A DNA stretch of 64,000 nucleotides from Lysobacter enzymogenes (lineage in GTDB: Bacteria > Pseudomonadota > Gammaproteobacteria > Xanthomonadales > Xanthomonadaceae): NCBI RefSeq assembly GCF_023617245.1, contig NZ_CP067396.1, positions 5,297,001-5,361,000 on the forward strand. Direction: 5' to 3'. Positions 12,211-21,017 of this stretch are shown one piece after another. How positions within the stretch are numbered: the first letter of the stretch is position 1; each line of letters starts with the position of its first letter. The notes under the pieces were generated by a model, which was given only the letters and a program-made list of their open reading frames with translations, ran no database searches and was not told the DNA's origin. The position numbers and the translations under genes are program-made.

Positions 12211-13820
12211 ACGCGAATACTGCAACACCGTCCACGAAACTCTCGGCCGAGCGCGCGCTCGCCGCGGCGCTGGCGCTGGGCCTGGTCTGGCCGATGCTGG
12301 CCACCGTCGTCGCCGGCGTCGGCCTGGGCGCGCGCGCCGGCGGCCTGCCGTTCGCGCTGTCGCTGGCGTTGGCGGCGTTGCCGCTGGCGCTGCTGTGGCA
12401 TCCGCTGGCGCGGCGCCTGCCGGCGCAGTGGGACGGCCGCCGCCGCGGCCACGGCCTGGCGTTCGCGCTGCTGGCGCTCGCCGCGCTGCTCGCCATCGCC
12501 CGCCTGCTCGGCGTCGCCTTGTACATGGCCGACGCCAGCCAGTCGCAGTTCTCCGCGTTCTGGTTCGATCCGTTCTACATCGGCCACAGCTGCTACTCGG
12601 CCTATTGGCAGGCGGCGGAACTGGCGCGCGAGGGCGCGGCCAATCTCTACGACGTGGCGCTGTACACCGGCTCGGTCGATCACTTCAAGCTCGACGAGTT
12701 CATGTACCTGCCGCAGTTCGTGCTGCTGCCGGAACTCGGCCTGCTGCTCGGCGGCGACTTCTACAGCCTGCGCGCGGCCTGGTTCGGCGTGGAGGCGGCG
12801 ATCGTGCTGGCCGGGCTGTGGGCGCTGGCGGCCTACATCGGCCAGGGCGCGGGCCGCCGCGCCTGGCTGCTGATGCCGCTGGTGATGGTGTCCAGCCCGA
12901 TCGTGGTGACTCTGCAGGTCGGCAATTTCCAGCTCGCCGCGATCTCGCTGTCGGTGCTGGCGATGATCCAGTTCGAACGCGGCCGCAACGTCGCCGGCGG
13001 GGCCATGCTCGGCTTCGCGATCTTCAAGCTGTTCCCGGGCCTGCTCGGCATCTACCTGCTGGCGACCAAGCGCTGGCGCGCGGCGATCTGGACCTTCGCG
13101 TTCTCGGTCTTCTACAGCCTGGTGGCGCTGGCCTGGTTCGGCAAGGCGCCGTTCGAGGCCTTCCTGCATTACCAGGCGCCGCGCATCGCCAGCGGCGACG
13201 CCTGGGCGTTCCTGGAAATCCCCGGGCTGGAGTGGGTCAGCGCGCTCAACCAGTCGGTGCCCGGCGCGGTGCTCAAGGCCAAGGCGCTGGGCCTGGACGG
13301 CATGACCCGCGCGGTGATGGGGACGGTGTCGTGGGTGTGGACCGCGTTGGCGATCGCGCTGACGCTGGTCGCGGCCGCGCGCAACGCCTCGATGACGCGG
13401 CTGGAACGCGCCGCGGTGTGGGTGGCGGTGCTGGGCCTGGCGACCATGCGCAGCCCGTTCCTGCCCGACCACAGCGGCCTGATCGCGCCGATGTGGCTGT
13501 GGAGCCTGATCGCCGCGGCCGCGCTGCCGTCGGCGCGCAACCTGGCCCTGCTGGCGCTGGGCTGGCTGGCGTGCACGGCGGTGATGCCGGTCGGCGGGGT
13601 GGAACTGCCGGAACTGCACGCGCGGATCCTGCTGGCCAGCGCGATCCAGGCGGTGGCGCTGGGGCTGTGCGTGTGGGCGGTGCTGCGCAAGCCGCACGCG
13701 CTGCGCGCAGGCGCGGGCCACGGCAAGAGTTCTTGGAGCAACGACGATTCGGCAGCCGCCGCGGCCGCCGGAAAGGAATCCTTTTTTCTCAATACGAAGG
13801 TGGTTAGCGATGCGGCGTAA
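12207..13820 (+). CDS. GT87/DUF2029-like membrane glycosyltransferase
   Basis: 537 residues with about ten to eleven hydrophobic helices and a short soluble C-terminal tail. Seen: the first periplasmic loop with FWFDPFYIGHSCYSAYW and FMYLPQFVLLPELG, and QVGNFQLAAISLSVLAM with AIFKLFPGLLGIYLLATKRW, the pattern of DUF2029/GT87 polyprenol-phosphate-mannose-dependent transferases such as PimE. Such enzymes add a sugar from a polyprenyl-phosphate donor on the periplasmic face. With the GtrA-GT2 protein as presumed donor maker it forms a coherent lipid-linked transfer route. The last 11 bases overlap the DUF5916 gene. Confidence 0.82.
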   Translation: MNANTATPSTKLSAERALAAALALGLVWPMLATVVAGVGLGARAGGLPFALSLALAALPLALLWHPLARRLPAQWDGRRRGHGLAFALLALAALLAIARLLGVALYMADASQSQFSAFWFDPFYIGHSCYSAYWQAAELAREGAANLYDVALYTGSVDHFKLDEFMYLPQFVLLPELGLLLGGDFYSLRAAWFGVEAAIVLAGLWALAAYIGQGAGRRAWLLMPLVMVSSPIVVTLQVGNFQLAAISLSVLAMIQFERGRNVAGGAMLGFAIFKLFPGLLGIYLLATKRWRAAIWTFAFSVFYSLVALAWFGKAPFEAFLHYQAPRIASGDAWAFLEIPGLEWVSALNQSVPGAVLKAKALGLDGMTRAVMGTVSWVWTALAIALTLVAAARNASMTRLERAAVWVAVLGLATMRSPFLPDHSGLIAPMWLWSLIAAAALPSARNLALLALGWLACTAVMPVGGVELPELHARILLASAIQAVALGLCVWAVLRKPHALRAGAGHGKSSWSNDDSAAAAAAGKESFFLNTKVVSDAA

Positions 13821-16032
13821 ATCTCTGTGGTTGGCGATGCTGGGGCTGTTGAGCGCTTCGTTCTGCTCCCACGCTCAAGACGTTCTCGACATTCCGCGCA
13901 CCGAGCATGCGCCGCGGCTCGAGGACTACATCGGCAAGATCCCCGCCAATGCGGGCGCGGAGGTCAAGGACTTCCGCCAGAACAAACCCGGCGACGGCGT
14001 GCCCTCGACCCTGGAGACCCGCGCCTACCTGTCGTACGACGACCACAACCTGTACGTGGTGTTCGTATGCAAGGACGATCCCAAGCAGGTGCGCGCGCGC
14101 ATCGCCCGCCGCGACGCGGTGTTCGGCGACGACGGCGTGCAGCTGATGCTCGACACCTACCACGACAAGCAGCGCGCGTTCGTGTTCACGGTGAACCCCT
14201 ACGGCGCGCAGATGGACAGCCGCTACACCGAAGGCCCGGGCTACGACTTCAACTTCGACACCCAGTGGGTCTCCGACGGCCAGATCACCGACGACGGCTA
14301 CGTCACGATGATGCAGATCCCGTTCAAGAGCCTGCGCTTCGAACGCGGCTCCAAGCAGGACTGGGGCATCGCCGTCAACCGCATCGTCCCGCGCACCAAC
14401 GAGTTCGTGTACTGGCCCTACATCACCGAGCGCAAGGAGGGCTTCGTCGCCCAGTTCGCCACCGCGCGCATCGACGACGACCTGCGTCCGGGCCGCAACA
14501 TCCAGGTCATTCCGCACATGACCTACCGCGACGCGCAGACCCTGGGCGTCGACTCGGCCGGCCGCCCGGACATGCGCGGCCACCGCCGCAGCGAGCTCGG
14601 CGTGGACGCCAAGTTCGTGATCAAGGATTCGATCGCGGTCGACCTGACCGTCAATCCCGACTTCGGCGAGGTCGAGACCGACGAGCCGCAGGTCATCGTC
14701 AACGAGCGCTACGAGCAGAACATCCTGGAGAAGCGACCGTTCTTCCTGGAGAACAGCGGCATCTTCACCTCGCCGGTGTCGATGTTCTACTCGCGCCGCA
14801 TCGTCAACCCGCAGTACGGCGCGCGCGTGTCCGGCCGGCTCGGCCGCTGGGCCGTCGGCGGCCTGCTGATGGACGACGAGTACGCCGGCGCGACCGTCGG
14901 CGGCGACGACGCCGGCAAGACCGGCAAGATCGGCATCGCCCGCGTCCAGCGCGACATCGGCCAGCAGTCCAACCTCGGCGTGTTCCTGTCCGACCGCAGC
15001 GTCGGCGACCAGTACAACCGCGTCTTCAGCGTCGATTCGCGCATGAAGCTCAACGACAGCTGGAGCCTCAACGCCCAGGCCGCGCACAGCAACTCCGAGG
15101 AAGCCGAAGGCTACAAGCGCGACGGCCGCCTGTTCTTCCTGCAGGCGATCCGCGGCGGCCGCAACTTCAACTTCGACGGCCAGTACTTCGACGCCAGCAA
15201 GGACTTCGAGGCCGAACTGGCCTACCTGCCGCGCGTGGACATCCGCCAGCTCTACCAGAAGTCGTCCTACCTCAAGCAGTTCCCCGAGGCGCCGTGGCTG
15301 ATCAGCATGGGCCCGACCCTGACGGCGCAGTACACCGTCGACCAGGGCAACGACGTGCAGGACTGGAGCGTCGAGCCGGGCTTCGTGGTCAACGGCCTGC
15401 TGCAGACCAAGTTCGAAGGCAACCTGATCCGCAACTACGAGACCTTCGCCGGCAAGGACTTCTACATGAGCGGCTTCACCATCGGCGCCAGCACCGAGTG
15501 GTGGAGGTGGCTGACCGCCGAAGCGAAGATCACCGTGCGCGACAAGATCAACTACACGCCTGCGGCCGGGCTGGAGCCGTTCATGGGCGACCAGCGCCTG
15601 GCGATCATCAAACTGACCATCAGCCCGTTCGCGCAGCTGCGCATCGACCAGTCCTTCATCTGGGACGAACTGCGCACCCAGCATTCGCTGGCCGGCCAGG
15701 ATTCGGATTCGCGGGTATTCAGCACCACCCAGTCGCGCACCAAGATCAAGTACCAGTTCAGCCGCTTCTGGGCCGCGCACGTGATCTTCGACTACCGCGC
15801 GCTGGACTCCAACCAGAACCTGTTCGCGATCCCGCGCGGCAAGAAGCTGGTCACCGACCTGCTGGTGAGCTATTCGCCCAACCCGGGTACCGCGTTCTAC
15901 CTGGGCTACACCGACCAGCAGGAGAACCTGCGCATCAACGAGAACCCGAACATCGTCGTGCCCACGCGCGGGCTGGACATGCATACGGGCAAGCAGCTTT
16001 TCATGAAGTTCAGCTATCTGTTCAACTTCTGA
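13810..16032 (+). CDS. DUF5916 outer-membrane protein with N-terminal CBM9-like domain
   Basis: 740 residues. Signal peptide MRRKSLWLAMLGLLSASFCSHA, then a CBM9-like carbohydrate-binding fold (about 35-230: TLETRAYLSYDDHNLYVVF, DDGVQLMLDTYHD, FDTQWVSDGQITDDGYV) and a long DUF5916 region with many alternating aromatic strands (about 235-740) ending in SYLFNF. A terminal Phe after strands is the usual outer-membrane barrel signal. Typical DUF5916 proteins are 700-800 residues. As last gene of the chain it may bind, export or anchor the glycan made by the cluster; the exact role of the family is not established. Overlaps the previous gene by 11 bases, and a hairpin follows 25 bases after the stop. 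Confidence 0.86.
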   Translation: MRRKSLWLAMLGLLSASFCSHAQDVLDIPRTEHAPRLEDYIGKIPANAGAEVKDFRQNKPGDGVPSTLETRAYLSYDDHNLYVVFVCKDDPKQVRARIARRDAVFGDDGVQLMLDTYHDKQRAFVFTVNPYGAQMDSRYTEGPGYDFNFDTQWVSDGQITDDGYVTMMQIPFKSLRFERGSKQDWGIAVNRIVPRTNEFVYWPYITERKEGFVAQFATARIDDDLRPGRNIQVIPHMTYRDAQTLGVDSAGRPDMRGHRRSELGVDAKFVIKDSIAVDLTVNPDFGEVETDEPQVIVNERYEQNILEKRPFFLENSGIFTSPVSMFYSRRIVNPQYGARVSGRLGRWAVGGLLMDDEYAGATVGGDDAGKTGKIGIARVQRDIGQQSNLGVFLSDRSVGDQYNRVFSVDSRMKLNDSWSLNAQAAHSNSEEAEGYKRDGRLFFLQAIRGGRNFNFDGQYFDASKDFEAELAYLPRVDIRQLYQKSSYLKQFPEAPWLISMGPTLTAQYTVDQGNDVQDWSVEPGFVVNGLLQTKFEGNLIRNYETFAGKDFYMSGFTIGASTEWWRWLTAEAKITVRDKINYTPAAGLEPFMGDQRLAIIKLTISPFAQLRIDQSFIWDELRTQHSLAGQDSDSRVFSTTQSRTKIKYQFSRFWAAHVIFDYRALDSNQNLFAIPRGKKLVTDLLVSYSPNPGTAFYLGYTDQQENLRINENPNIVVPTRGLDMHTGKQLFMKFSYLFNF

Positions 16033-16057
16033 CCGCGGCGCGGCCAGAGCAACGTCC

Positions 16058-16085
16058 ACGAAGGCCGGCGCAAGCCGGCCTTCGT
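16058..16085 (+). terminator. Hairpin terminator after the glycan cluster
   Basis: Perfect 12-bp stem (16058-16069 with 16074-16085) around a GCAA tetraloop, 25 bases after the DUF5916 stop. It lacks a clear T-run (CGTATCC follows), so termination strength is uncertain, but the position fits the end of the long plus-strand operon. Confidence 0.65.
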
Positions 16086-16266
16086 CGTATCCGCGGCGCT
16101 CGGACCGGGGCCGCCCGTCCCGGCTGCGACGTGCGGAAAAAACCGGAAAGCCAACCCAGTCCACGTTTGCCCGCCGGCGTCGCCCGGGAAGCGTGATCCC
16201 GACGGCAGAAGCCGCGCGGCCGGGCCGCTAGCCTGCTGCCACCCCACTCCCGCGGCGCGCAGCGTT

Positions 16267-17547
16267 ATGGTCGATATCCACACGGTATGGCCGTATTTCG
16301 CGATCCTGCTGGCCTGCCTGGGGCTGGCCGCGCTGCCCGCGTTCCGCGGCGCCGACGCCGGCGGCGGCAGCGGCCGGCGCACCGACACCCTCGACGGCTT
16401 GCGCGGCTTCCTGGCACTGGGCGTGTTCGCGGTGCACGCGGTCGTGCACTACGACTATCTGCTCAGCGGCGTGTGGAAGCCATCGTCCGCGCGCTTCTAC
16501 AACGTCGCCGCGGTGATCTCGGTGGCGCTGTTCTTCATGCTCACCGGCTTCCTGTTCTGGAACAAGCTGCTCAAGGCCGGCGGCCGGCCCGACTGGAAGG
16601 CGCTCTACATCGGCCGCGTGTTCCGGCTGGGGCCCATGTACGTGGCGGTGGTGGCGACGATGATCGCCATCGTCGCCTACCGCACCGGCTTCCAATGGCG
16701 GCAGCCGCCGCTGCAGGTGATCGGCCAGGCGCTGGCGTGGCTGGCGCTGGGCATCCTGCCGCCGCCGCCGGCGATCAACGGCTACGCCGACACCGGCACC
16801 ATCCTCGCTGGCGTCACCTGGACCTTGCTGTTCGAGTGGCTGTTCTATTTCTCGCTGCCGCTGTGGGCGTTGTTCGTGCGGCGCGGACGGCACCTGGCGT
16901 TCAGCGCCGGCGTGGTCGCGGCCTGTCTGCTGGTCATCCTCGCCGGCACCTGGAACGGCGGCTTCGTGCCCGGGGTCAAGCCGCGGCCGGCGCTGTTGCT
17001 GGCGGTGCTGGCCGAGCTGATCGCGACGCTCGCCACCGGCATGCTGGTCGCCTCGCTGCTGCACGAACGCATCGGCGAACGCGTGCGCCTGCACGAGGCG
17101 CGCTGGGGCGCGCTGGCGCTGCTGGCGATCGCGCTGGCGTTCGCGGCGATGCTGGGCGCGCGCGATGTCGGCATGCTGCAGTTGCTGGCGTTCTGCCCGC
17201 TGCTGGGCACGTTCCTGTTCGTGCTGTGCTCGGGCAACGACCTGTTCGGCGCGCTGTCGTGGCCGGCTTCGCGCCGGCTCAGCGCGATGAGCTACAGCAT
17301 CTACCTGGCGCAGGGGCTGGCGCTGGTGGCGGTGTTCGCGATTCCCGGGGTGAAGGCCTACGCGCTCAGCGGCACGCTGCCGTTCTGGATCGTCAACATC
17401 GGCTGCGCGCTGGCGCTGTGCGCGGGCTCGCTGCTGAGCTACCGCTGGATCGAAGAGCCCGGCATCCGCGCCGGCAAGCGCCTGACCGAGCGGCTGCGCG
17501 CGCGCCGCGCCGCCGTGGCGCCACTGGCGGTGGCCGCGGATTCGTAA
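16267..17547 (+). CDS. Acyltransferase family 3 membrane protein
   Basis: 426 residues, about ten membrane helices. The family signature is clear: TDTLDGLRGFLALGVFAVHAV near residue 38-58 with the catalytic-type His, followed by FFMLTGFLFWNKL and YIGRVFRLGPMYV. Acyltransferase-3 proteins acylate sugars of lipopolysaccharide, capsule or antibiotics, using acyl donors at the inner membrane. It stands 234 bases and one hairpin after the glycan cluster, so it may be a separate transcription unit, yet it could decorate the same glycan. No strong ribosome binding site is seen before ATG 16267; the start is chosen for the N-terminal membrane helix. Confidence 0.88.
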   Translation: MVDIHTVWPYFAILLACLGLAALPAFRGADAGGGSGRRTDTLDGLRGFLALGVFAVHAVVHYDYLLSGVWKPSSARFYNVAAVISVALFFMLTGFLFWNKLLKAGGRPDWKALYIGRVFRLGPMYVAVVATMIAIVAYRTGFQWRQPPLQVIGQALAWLALGILPPPPAINGYADTGTILAGVTWTLLFEWLFYFSLPLWALFVRRGRHLAFSAGVVAACLLVILAGTWNGGFVPGVKPRPALLLAVLAELIATLATGMLVASLLHERIGERVRLHEARWGALALLAIALAFAAMLGARDVGMLQLLAFCPLLGTFLFVLCSGNDLFGALSWPASRRLSAMSYSIYLAQGLALVAVFAIPGVKAYALSGTLPFWIVNIGCALALCAGSLLSYRWIEEPGIRAGKRLTERLRARRAAVAPLAVAADS

Positions 17548-17564
17548 ACCGGATTCCCGACTGC

Positions 17565-17637
17565 AGGAGCGGCGCGAGCCGCGACATCGCGCTGACGACG
17601 CAAGCGAGGTTTCATGGTCGCGGCTCGCGCCGCTCCT
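17565..17637. repeat. Inverted pair of REP-like palindromic repeats
   Basis: Two copies of AGGAGCGGCGCGAGCCGCGAC in opposite orientation (17565-17585 and 17617-17637, 21 of 21 bases) separated by 31 bases, so the whole unit can fold into a long hairpin. Each copy is itself palindromic (GCGGC-GCGA-GCCGC). From memory this resembles the short GTAGGAGCGGCGCGAGCCGCGAC-type repeats scattered between genes in Lysobacter and relatives. It lies between two convergent genes, a typical REP location. Confidence 0.8.
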
Positions 17638-17675
17638 ACAGGGGGCGCCCGGATTTCCGCGGCGGCTGGAAACGA

Positions 17676-17699
17676 AAAGGCCGGCTTGCGCCGGCCTTT
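17676..17699. terminator. Bidirectional hairpin terminator between acyltransferase and fabV
   Basis: 10-bp stem AAAGGCCGGC / GCCGGCCTTT around TTGC. It begins 5 bases after the fabV stop on the minus strand and has A/T ends that give a short U-run in both directions, so it can end both convergent transcripts. Confidence 0.75.
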
Positions 17700-17704
17700 C
17701 GCGA

Positions 17705-18913
17705 TCACATTTCGATGCAATCGAACTTCACGTCCGGGTCGACGTCGGCGTCGTAGTCGACGTCGTCGCGGTCGAAGCCGAACAGCTTCAGGAACTCGTG
17801 CTTGTAGCCGGCATAGTCGCTGAGCGCGAATAGGTTTTCGCTGGTCACCTGCGGCCACAGCGCGCTGCATTGCGCCTGCACGTCCTCGCGCAGTTCCCAG
17901 TCGTCCAGGCGCAGGCGGCCTTGCTCGTCGGTCTGCGCGGGCTGGCCGTCCTGGCGGTACATGCGCTCGCGGTACATGCGGTCGAGCTGTTCGATCGGGC
18001 CTTCGTGCAGGCCCTTTTCCTTCATCACCTTGAACACCAGCGAGATGTACAGCGGCAGCACCGGGATCGCCGAGCTGGCCTGGGTCACCACCGACTTGAG
18101 CACCGCCACGTTGGCCGTGCCGCCGCCGTGCGCGCGCAGGCGCGCGTCCAGGCGCAGCGCGGTCGCGTCGAGGTCGGCCTTGGCCCGGCCCAGCGCGCCG
18201 TGCCAGTAGATCGGCCAGGTGATTTCGGTGCCGATGTAACTGAAGGCGACGGTGCGCGCGCCCGGAGCCAACGCGTCGGCGCGCTCGAGCGCGTCGATCC
18301 ACAGCTCCCAGTCCTGGCCGCCCATCACCGTGACCGTGTCCTCGATCTCCTGCTCGGTGGCCGGCTCGATCGTGGCCTGCACGATCTGGTCCTTGTTGGT
18401 GTCGATCGCCGAGGAGGTGTACGCCGCGCCGATCGGCTTGAGCGCCGAGCGCTTGACCTCGCCGGTCGACGGCAGCTTGCGCACCGGCGACGCCAGCGAA
18501 TAGATCACCAGGTCGACCTGCCCGCCCATCTCGTTCTTGATCAGCTCGATCGCCTTAGCGCGGACCTCGTCGGAGAACGCGTCGCCGTTGATCGAGCGCG
18601 CGTACAGTCCCTCGGCCTTGGCGAACTTGTCGAACGCGGCGGCGTTGTACCAGCCGGCGGTGCCGGGCTTCTTCTCGCTGCCGGGCTTCTCGAAGAACAC
18701 GCCCAGCGTATCGGCGCCGAAGCCGAACGCGGCGCCGATGCGCGCGGCTAGCCCGTAGCCGCTGGACGCGCCGATCACCAACACCTTCTTCGGGCCGTCC
18801 TTGCGCACGCCGTGCGCGCGGGCGACGGCGATCTGGTCGCGCACGTTGAGCTCGCAGCCCACGGGGTGGGTGGTGATGCAGATGAAACCGCGGACCTTGG
18901 GATGGATGATCAA
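17705..18913 (-). CDS. fabV: Trans-2-enoyl-ACP reductase FabV
   Basis: 402 residues if started at TTG 18913, which gives MIIHPKVRGFICITTHPVGCE, the conserved N terminus of FabV; the longer reading frame from ATG 19003 adds 30 unlike residues. Seen: NADH-binding VLVIGASSGYGLAARIGAAFGFGADTLGV split over residues about 50-78, and the catalytic Y-x8-K motif AYTSSAIDTNKDQ. Length matches the family (about 400). FabV carries out the last reduction step of fatty acid elongation and, in other bacteria, is intrinsically insensitive to triclosan. Monocistronic by layout, with a hairpin terminator directly behind. Confidence 0.95.
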   Translation of the reverse strand: MIIHPKVRGFICITTHPVGCELNVRDQIAVARAHGVRKDGPKKVLVIGASSGYGLAARIGAAFGFGADTLGVFFEKPGSEKKPGTAGWYNAAAFDKFAKAEGLYARSINGDAFSDEVRAKAIELIKNEMGGQVDLVIYSLASPVRKLPSTGEVKRSALKPIGAAYTSSAIDTNKDQIVQATIEPATEQEIEDTVTVMGGQDWELWIDALERADALAPGARTVAFSYIGTEITWPIYWHGALGRAKADLDATALRLDARLRAHGGGTANVAVLKSVVTQASSAIPVLPLYISLVFKVMKEKGLHEGPIEQLDRMYRERMYRQDGQPAQTDEQGRLRLDDWELREDVQAQCSALWPQVTSENLFALSDYAGYKHEFLKLFGFDRDDVDYDADVDPDVKFDCIEM

Positions 18914-19252
18914 TGTCGAATCTCGTCGGCTGGGGCCACGCATTTTAGGCGCTGCCGCGCCGATGCTGAAATCCCGGCGCCGTACGGGCACGAATGGGCG
19001 CATTCAGCCACGAGCGTGAGCCGTTTCGGGGCTGGATCGCGAGTATCCGGCATCGGCGCCGCAAGCGCCGCGGATCCCCGCGGATGGCATGCGCCGCCGA
19101 TGGCAGACTGATTCGCCGCCGGCGCCCGCTCGCGCCGGCGGCGGGGCCGCTTCGCCGCCAACCCTGCTCGCCGGTAACGGCGCGCATATCCCCCGACGCC
19201 AGCGCATCCGGGCATCGTGCCCGCTGCGCGGTCTGCTCAACAAGGAGGTCGC
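18914..19252. other. Intergenic region without recognised gene
   Basis: 339 bases between the divergent fabV and secreted-protein starts. Both promoters should be here, but no clear -35/-10 pair was seen. AAGGAGG at 19242-19248 is the ribosome binding site of the rightward gene. Frames open on the minus strand are composition artefacts. Confidence 0.4.
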
Positions 19253-19987
19253 ATGCATCGTCTGTCTTCCCTCGCCCTCGCCGGCCTGCTTTGCGCCGGC
19301 CCCGCCCTCCCAGCCGTCGCCGCGGGCGGCAACGACTTCTGCGACGGCATCGTCGAGGTCCCGTTGCTGACCCGGTCCGGCGACGACTATGCCGGCGGCC
19401 GCTGCCAGGTCGATCTGCTCCGCGACCGCCCCAGTCCGCTCGATCCCGCCGGCGGCTTGCGCCTGCACGATCTGCAATGGGACACGTTGCGCCGGCCGCC
19501 CGCTACAACGGCCGCTCCGGTCCGTCTGGAGGTGGATGTGGGGCCGCAGAACTTCGTCGATGGCGAGGCCCTGATCGAATGGACGTTCGAGTCGAGCAAG
19601 ACCGGCGAGTTGCGCTTGCTCGTCCTCAGCCTGTGGCGAAGCGACGACAGCAAGGACGCAGGGGCCGGGCCGACCCGGGTACTCGCGCAGTTGTACGCGC
19701 CCGGGCGACCGGACTGGTCGCTGGCCGGTCCATCCGACGATTTGGGCGAAACCCAGGCCCTTGCCGTCGCCGATCTCTCGCCGAAGCCGTCGCTGTCGCG
19801 GTTCGTCCTGGTCTTCGACGGACGCCAGGCGACGGTCTCGGTCGAAGGCGGCGGAACGCACAGCTTTCCCATGCCCCATGCAGGCTGGACGCTGGTGCAT
19901 CTGCGCAATGGGGTTCTGGCCCGCAAGCCATGGCAGGCCGGCGAAGGCCTGATCCTGTGGTGGCCCGTCTGGCTCGCCGCGCACTGA
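19253..19987 (+). CDS. Secreted protein of unknown function
   Basis: 244 residues from ATG 19253, with AAGGAGG 4 bases upstream. Signal peptide MHRLSSLALAGLLCAG followed by a likely cleavage after VAA near residue 24. The mature part carries beta-strand-like stretches (VRLEVDVGPQ, LIEWTFES, RLLVLSLWRS, SRFVLVFDGRQATVSVEGG), with two cysteines close to its start (FCDG, RCQV). No family recognised. Predicted periplasmic or extracellular. It faces the next minus-strand gene with only 36 bases between stops. Confidence 0.75.
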   Translation: MHRLSSLALAGLLCAGPALPAVAAGGNDFCDGIVEVPLLTRSGDDYAGGRCQVDLLRDRPSPLDPAGGLRLHDLQWDTLRRPPATTAAPVRLEVDVGPQNFVDGEALIEWTFESSKTGELRLLVLSLWRSDDSKDAGAGPTRVLAQLYAPGRPDWSLAGPSDDLGETQALAVADLSPKPSLSRFVLVFDGRQATVSVEGGGTHSFPMPHAGWTLVHLRNGVLARKPWQAGEGLILWWPVWLAAH

Positions 19988-20023
19988 GGAATGCGCCCGC
20001 CGCGCGTGCGGCGGGCGCGCGGC

Positions 20024-20632
20024 TCAGGGCCGGTAGTTGAAATACTGGTAAGACGCCGGCCGCAGGTCCAGGTCGATGTAGCACTTGCGCCCGCTCGAGG
20101 TCGCGCCGATCGACTGGTTGCCCGGCGTGTACAGGCGCGTGGCCGGCGTCGGCGGACCGCCGGCGAGGCCGACCCAGTACAAACCCTTCAACGAGGGACC
20201 GCGGCACTCGGCGTAGTACGGCGGCCCCAGGCCGCTGTCCTCCATCAGCACGATCCACGGATTGGTCAGCGCCGACTGCGCCGAACGGGCGTCGTAGGCC
20301 GACGTGGTGCCACGCCATTGCGGCAGGTTCTGCGCGACCGCGCTGAACGGCGTGCCGGTCTGGTCTTGGCACTGCGGCGAAAACTCCATCGCGCCGACGC
20401 TGAAAGCGCCGTTGCCGGCGAGCGCGATGCTCAGGCTCAGCGCGCAGCGCACCTGGCGCTCGAGCCGGCCGTCCAGGCCCATCACGGTGATGGTGGCATC
20501 GCCGGCCAGCGTGGTCGAACCGGCCGGCGACACCGTCACCGAGCCGGCCGCGGCGGGAAGCGACGCGGCCAGCAAGGCCAGCGCCGGCAGCGAGGCCGAC
20601 AGCGAGAGTGTCGCGAACGACTTGAGTTTCAT
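20024..20632 (-). CDS. Small secreted protein, possibly PraB-like
   Basis: 202 residues from ATG 20632 with GAAGGGA 8 bases upstream. Signal peptide MKLKSFATLSLSASLPALAL cleaved around AAAG (residue 28-30). The mature start (VTVSPAGSTTLAGDATITV) and Cys residues at RCALS, PQCQD, AECRG and KCYID recall the Ser/Thr/Gly-rich secreted proteins annotated as alkane-oxidation activator PraB, but this likeness is weak and from memory. The C-terminal half (PATRLYTPGNQSIGATSSG) is unrecognised. Acts outside the cytoplasm; role unknown. Confidence 0.72.
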   Translation of the reverse strand: MKLKSFATLSLSASLPALALLAASLPAAAGSVTVSPAGSTTLAGDATITVMGLDGRLERQVRCALSLSIALAGNGAFSVGAMEFSPQCQDQTGTPFSAVAQNLPQWRGTTSAYDARSAQSALTNPWIVLMEDSGLGPPYYAECRGPSLKGLYWVGLAGGPPTPATRLYTPGNQSIGATSSGRKCYIDLDLRPASYQYFNYRP

Positions 20633-21017
20633 GATCGATATCCCTTCGAAAGACAGGTGAATCCCGACGTGGCGCCAATGCCTGCGTGGTGCGGGCGGCG
20701 GCGATGCGGTCGCGCCGGGAGAGCGGGCCGCCCATCGATGCACTCGCAGGGCGCGGCGAAAACGGCTCACGCTCCATCACCCTCGCCCCCGCGCTGTGAC
20801 CGCGCGCGCCGCACGCGCGTGAGCGTGCGTTAACGGCCGCATTTGTGCATTCGCCATCACGTTCGCGCGGGCGGCTTCGGACGTACTAGTACCGCCGCAC
20901 GCCGGGGAAGACGCGCGCACTCCATCCGCATCGGCGAACGCGTCCGCACGCGTCGCCGCGCAAGCCGTCGCACCGCCGCGTCCGCCGCATCGCCCGCTTT
21001 CGTCGAGGACCCGACCG
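20633..21017. other. Divergent intergenic region, no gene recognised
   Basis: 385 bases between the starts of two divergent genes. Nothing gene-like was found. A short palindromic ACTAGT sits near 20884-20889. GAGGA upstream of 21018 is the ribosome binding site of the methyltransferase. No confident promoter. Confidence 0.35.

Noticed and set aside
16058..16085. Reading the G+C hairpins as riboswitches or ncRNA genes
   Set aside because: They are simple perfect stems at gene ends; no conserved RNA fold, promoter or T-box/riboswitch core was seen anywhere in the window.
18914..19003. Longer FabV start at ATG 19003
   Set aside because: FabV homology begins exactly at IIHPKVRGF, preceded by a TTG; the extra 30 residues are unlike the family.
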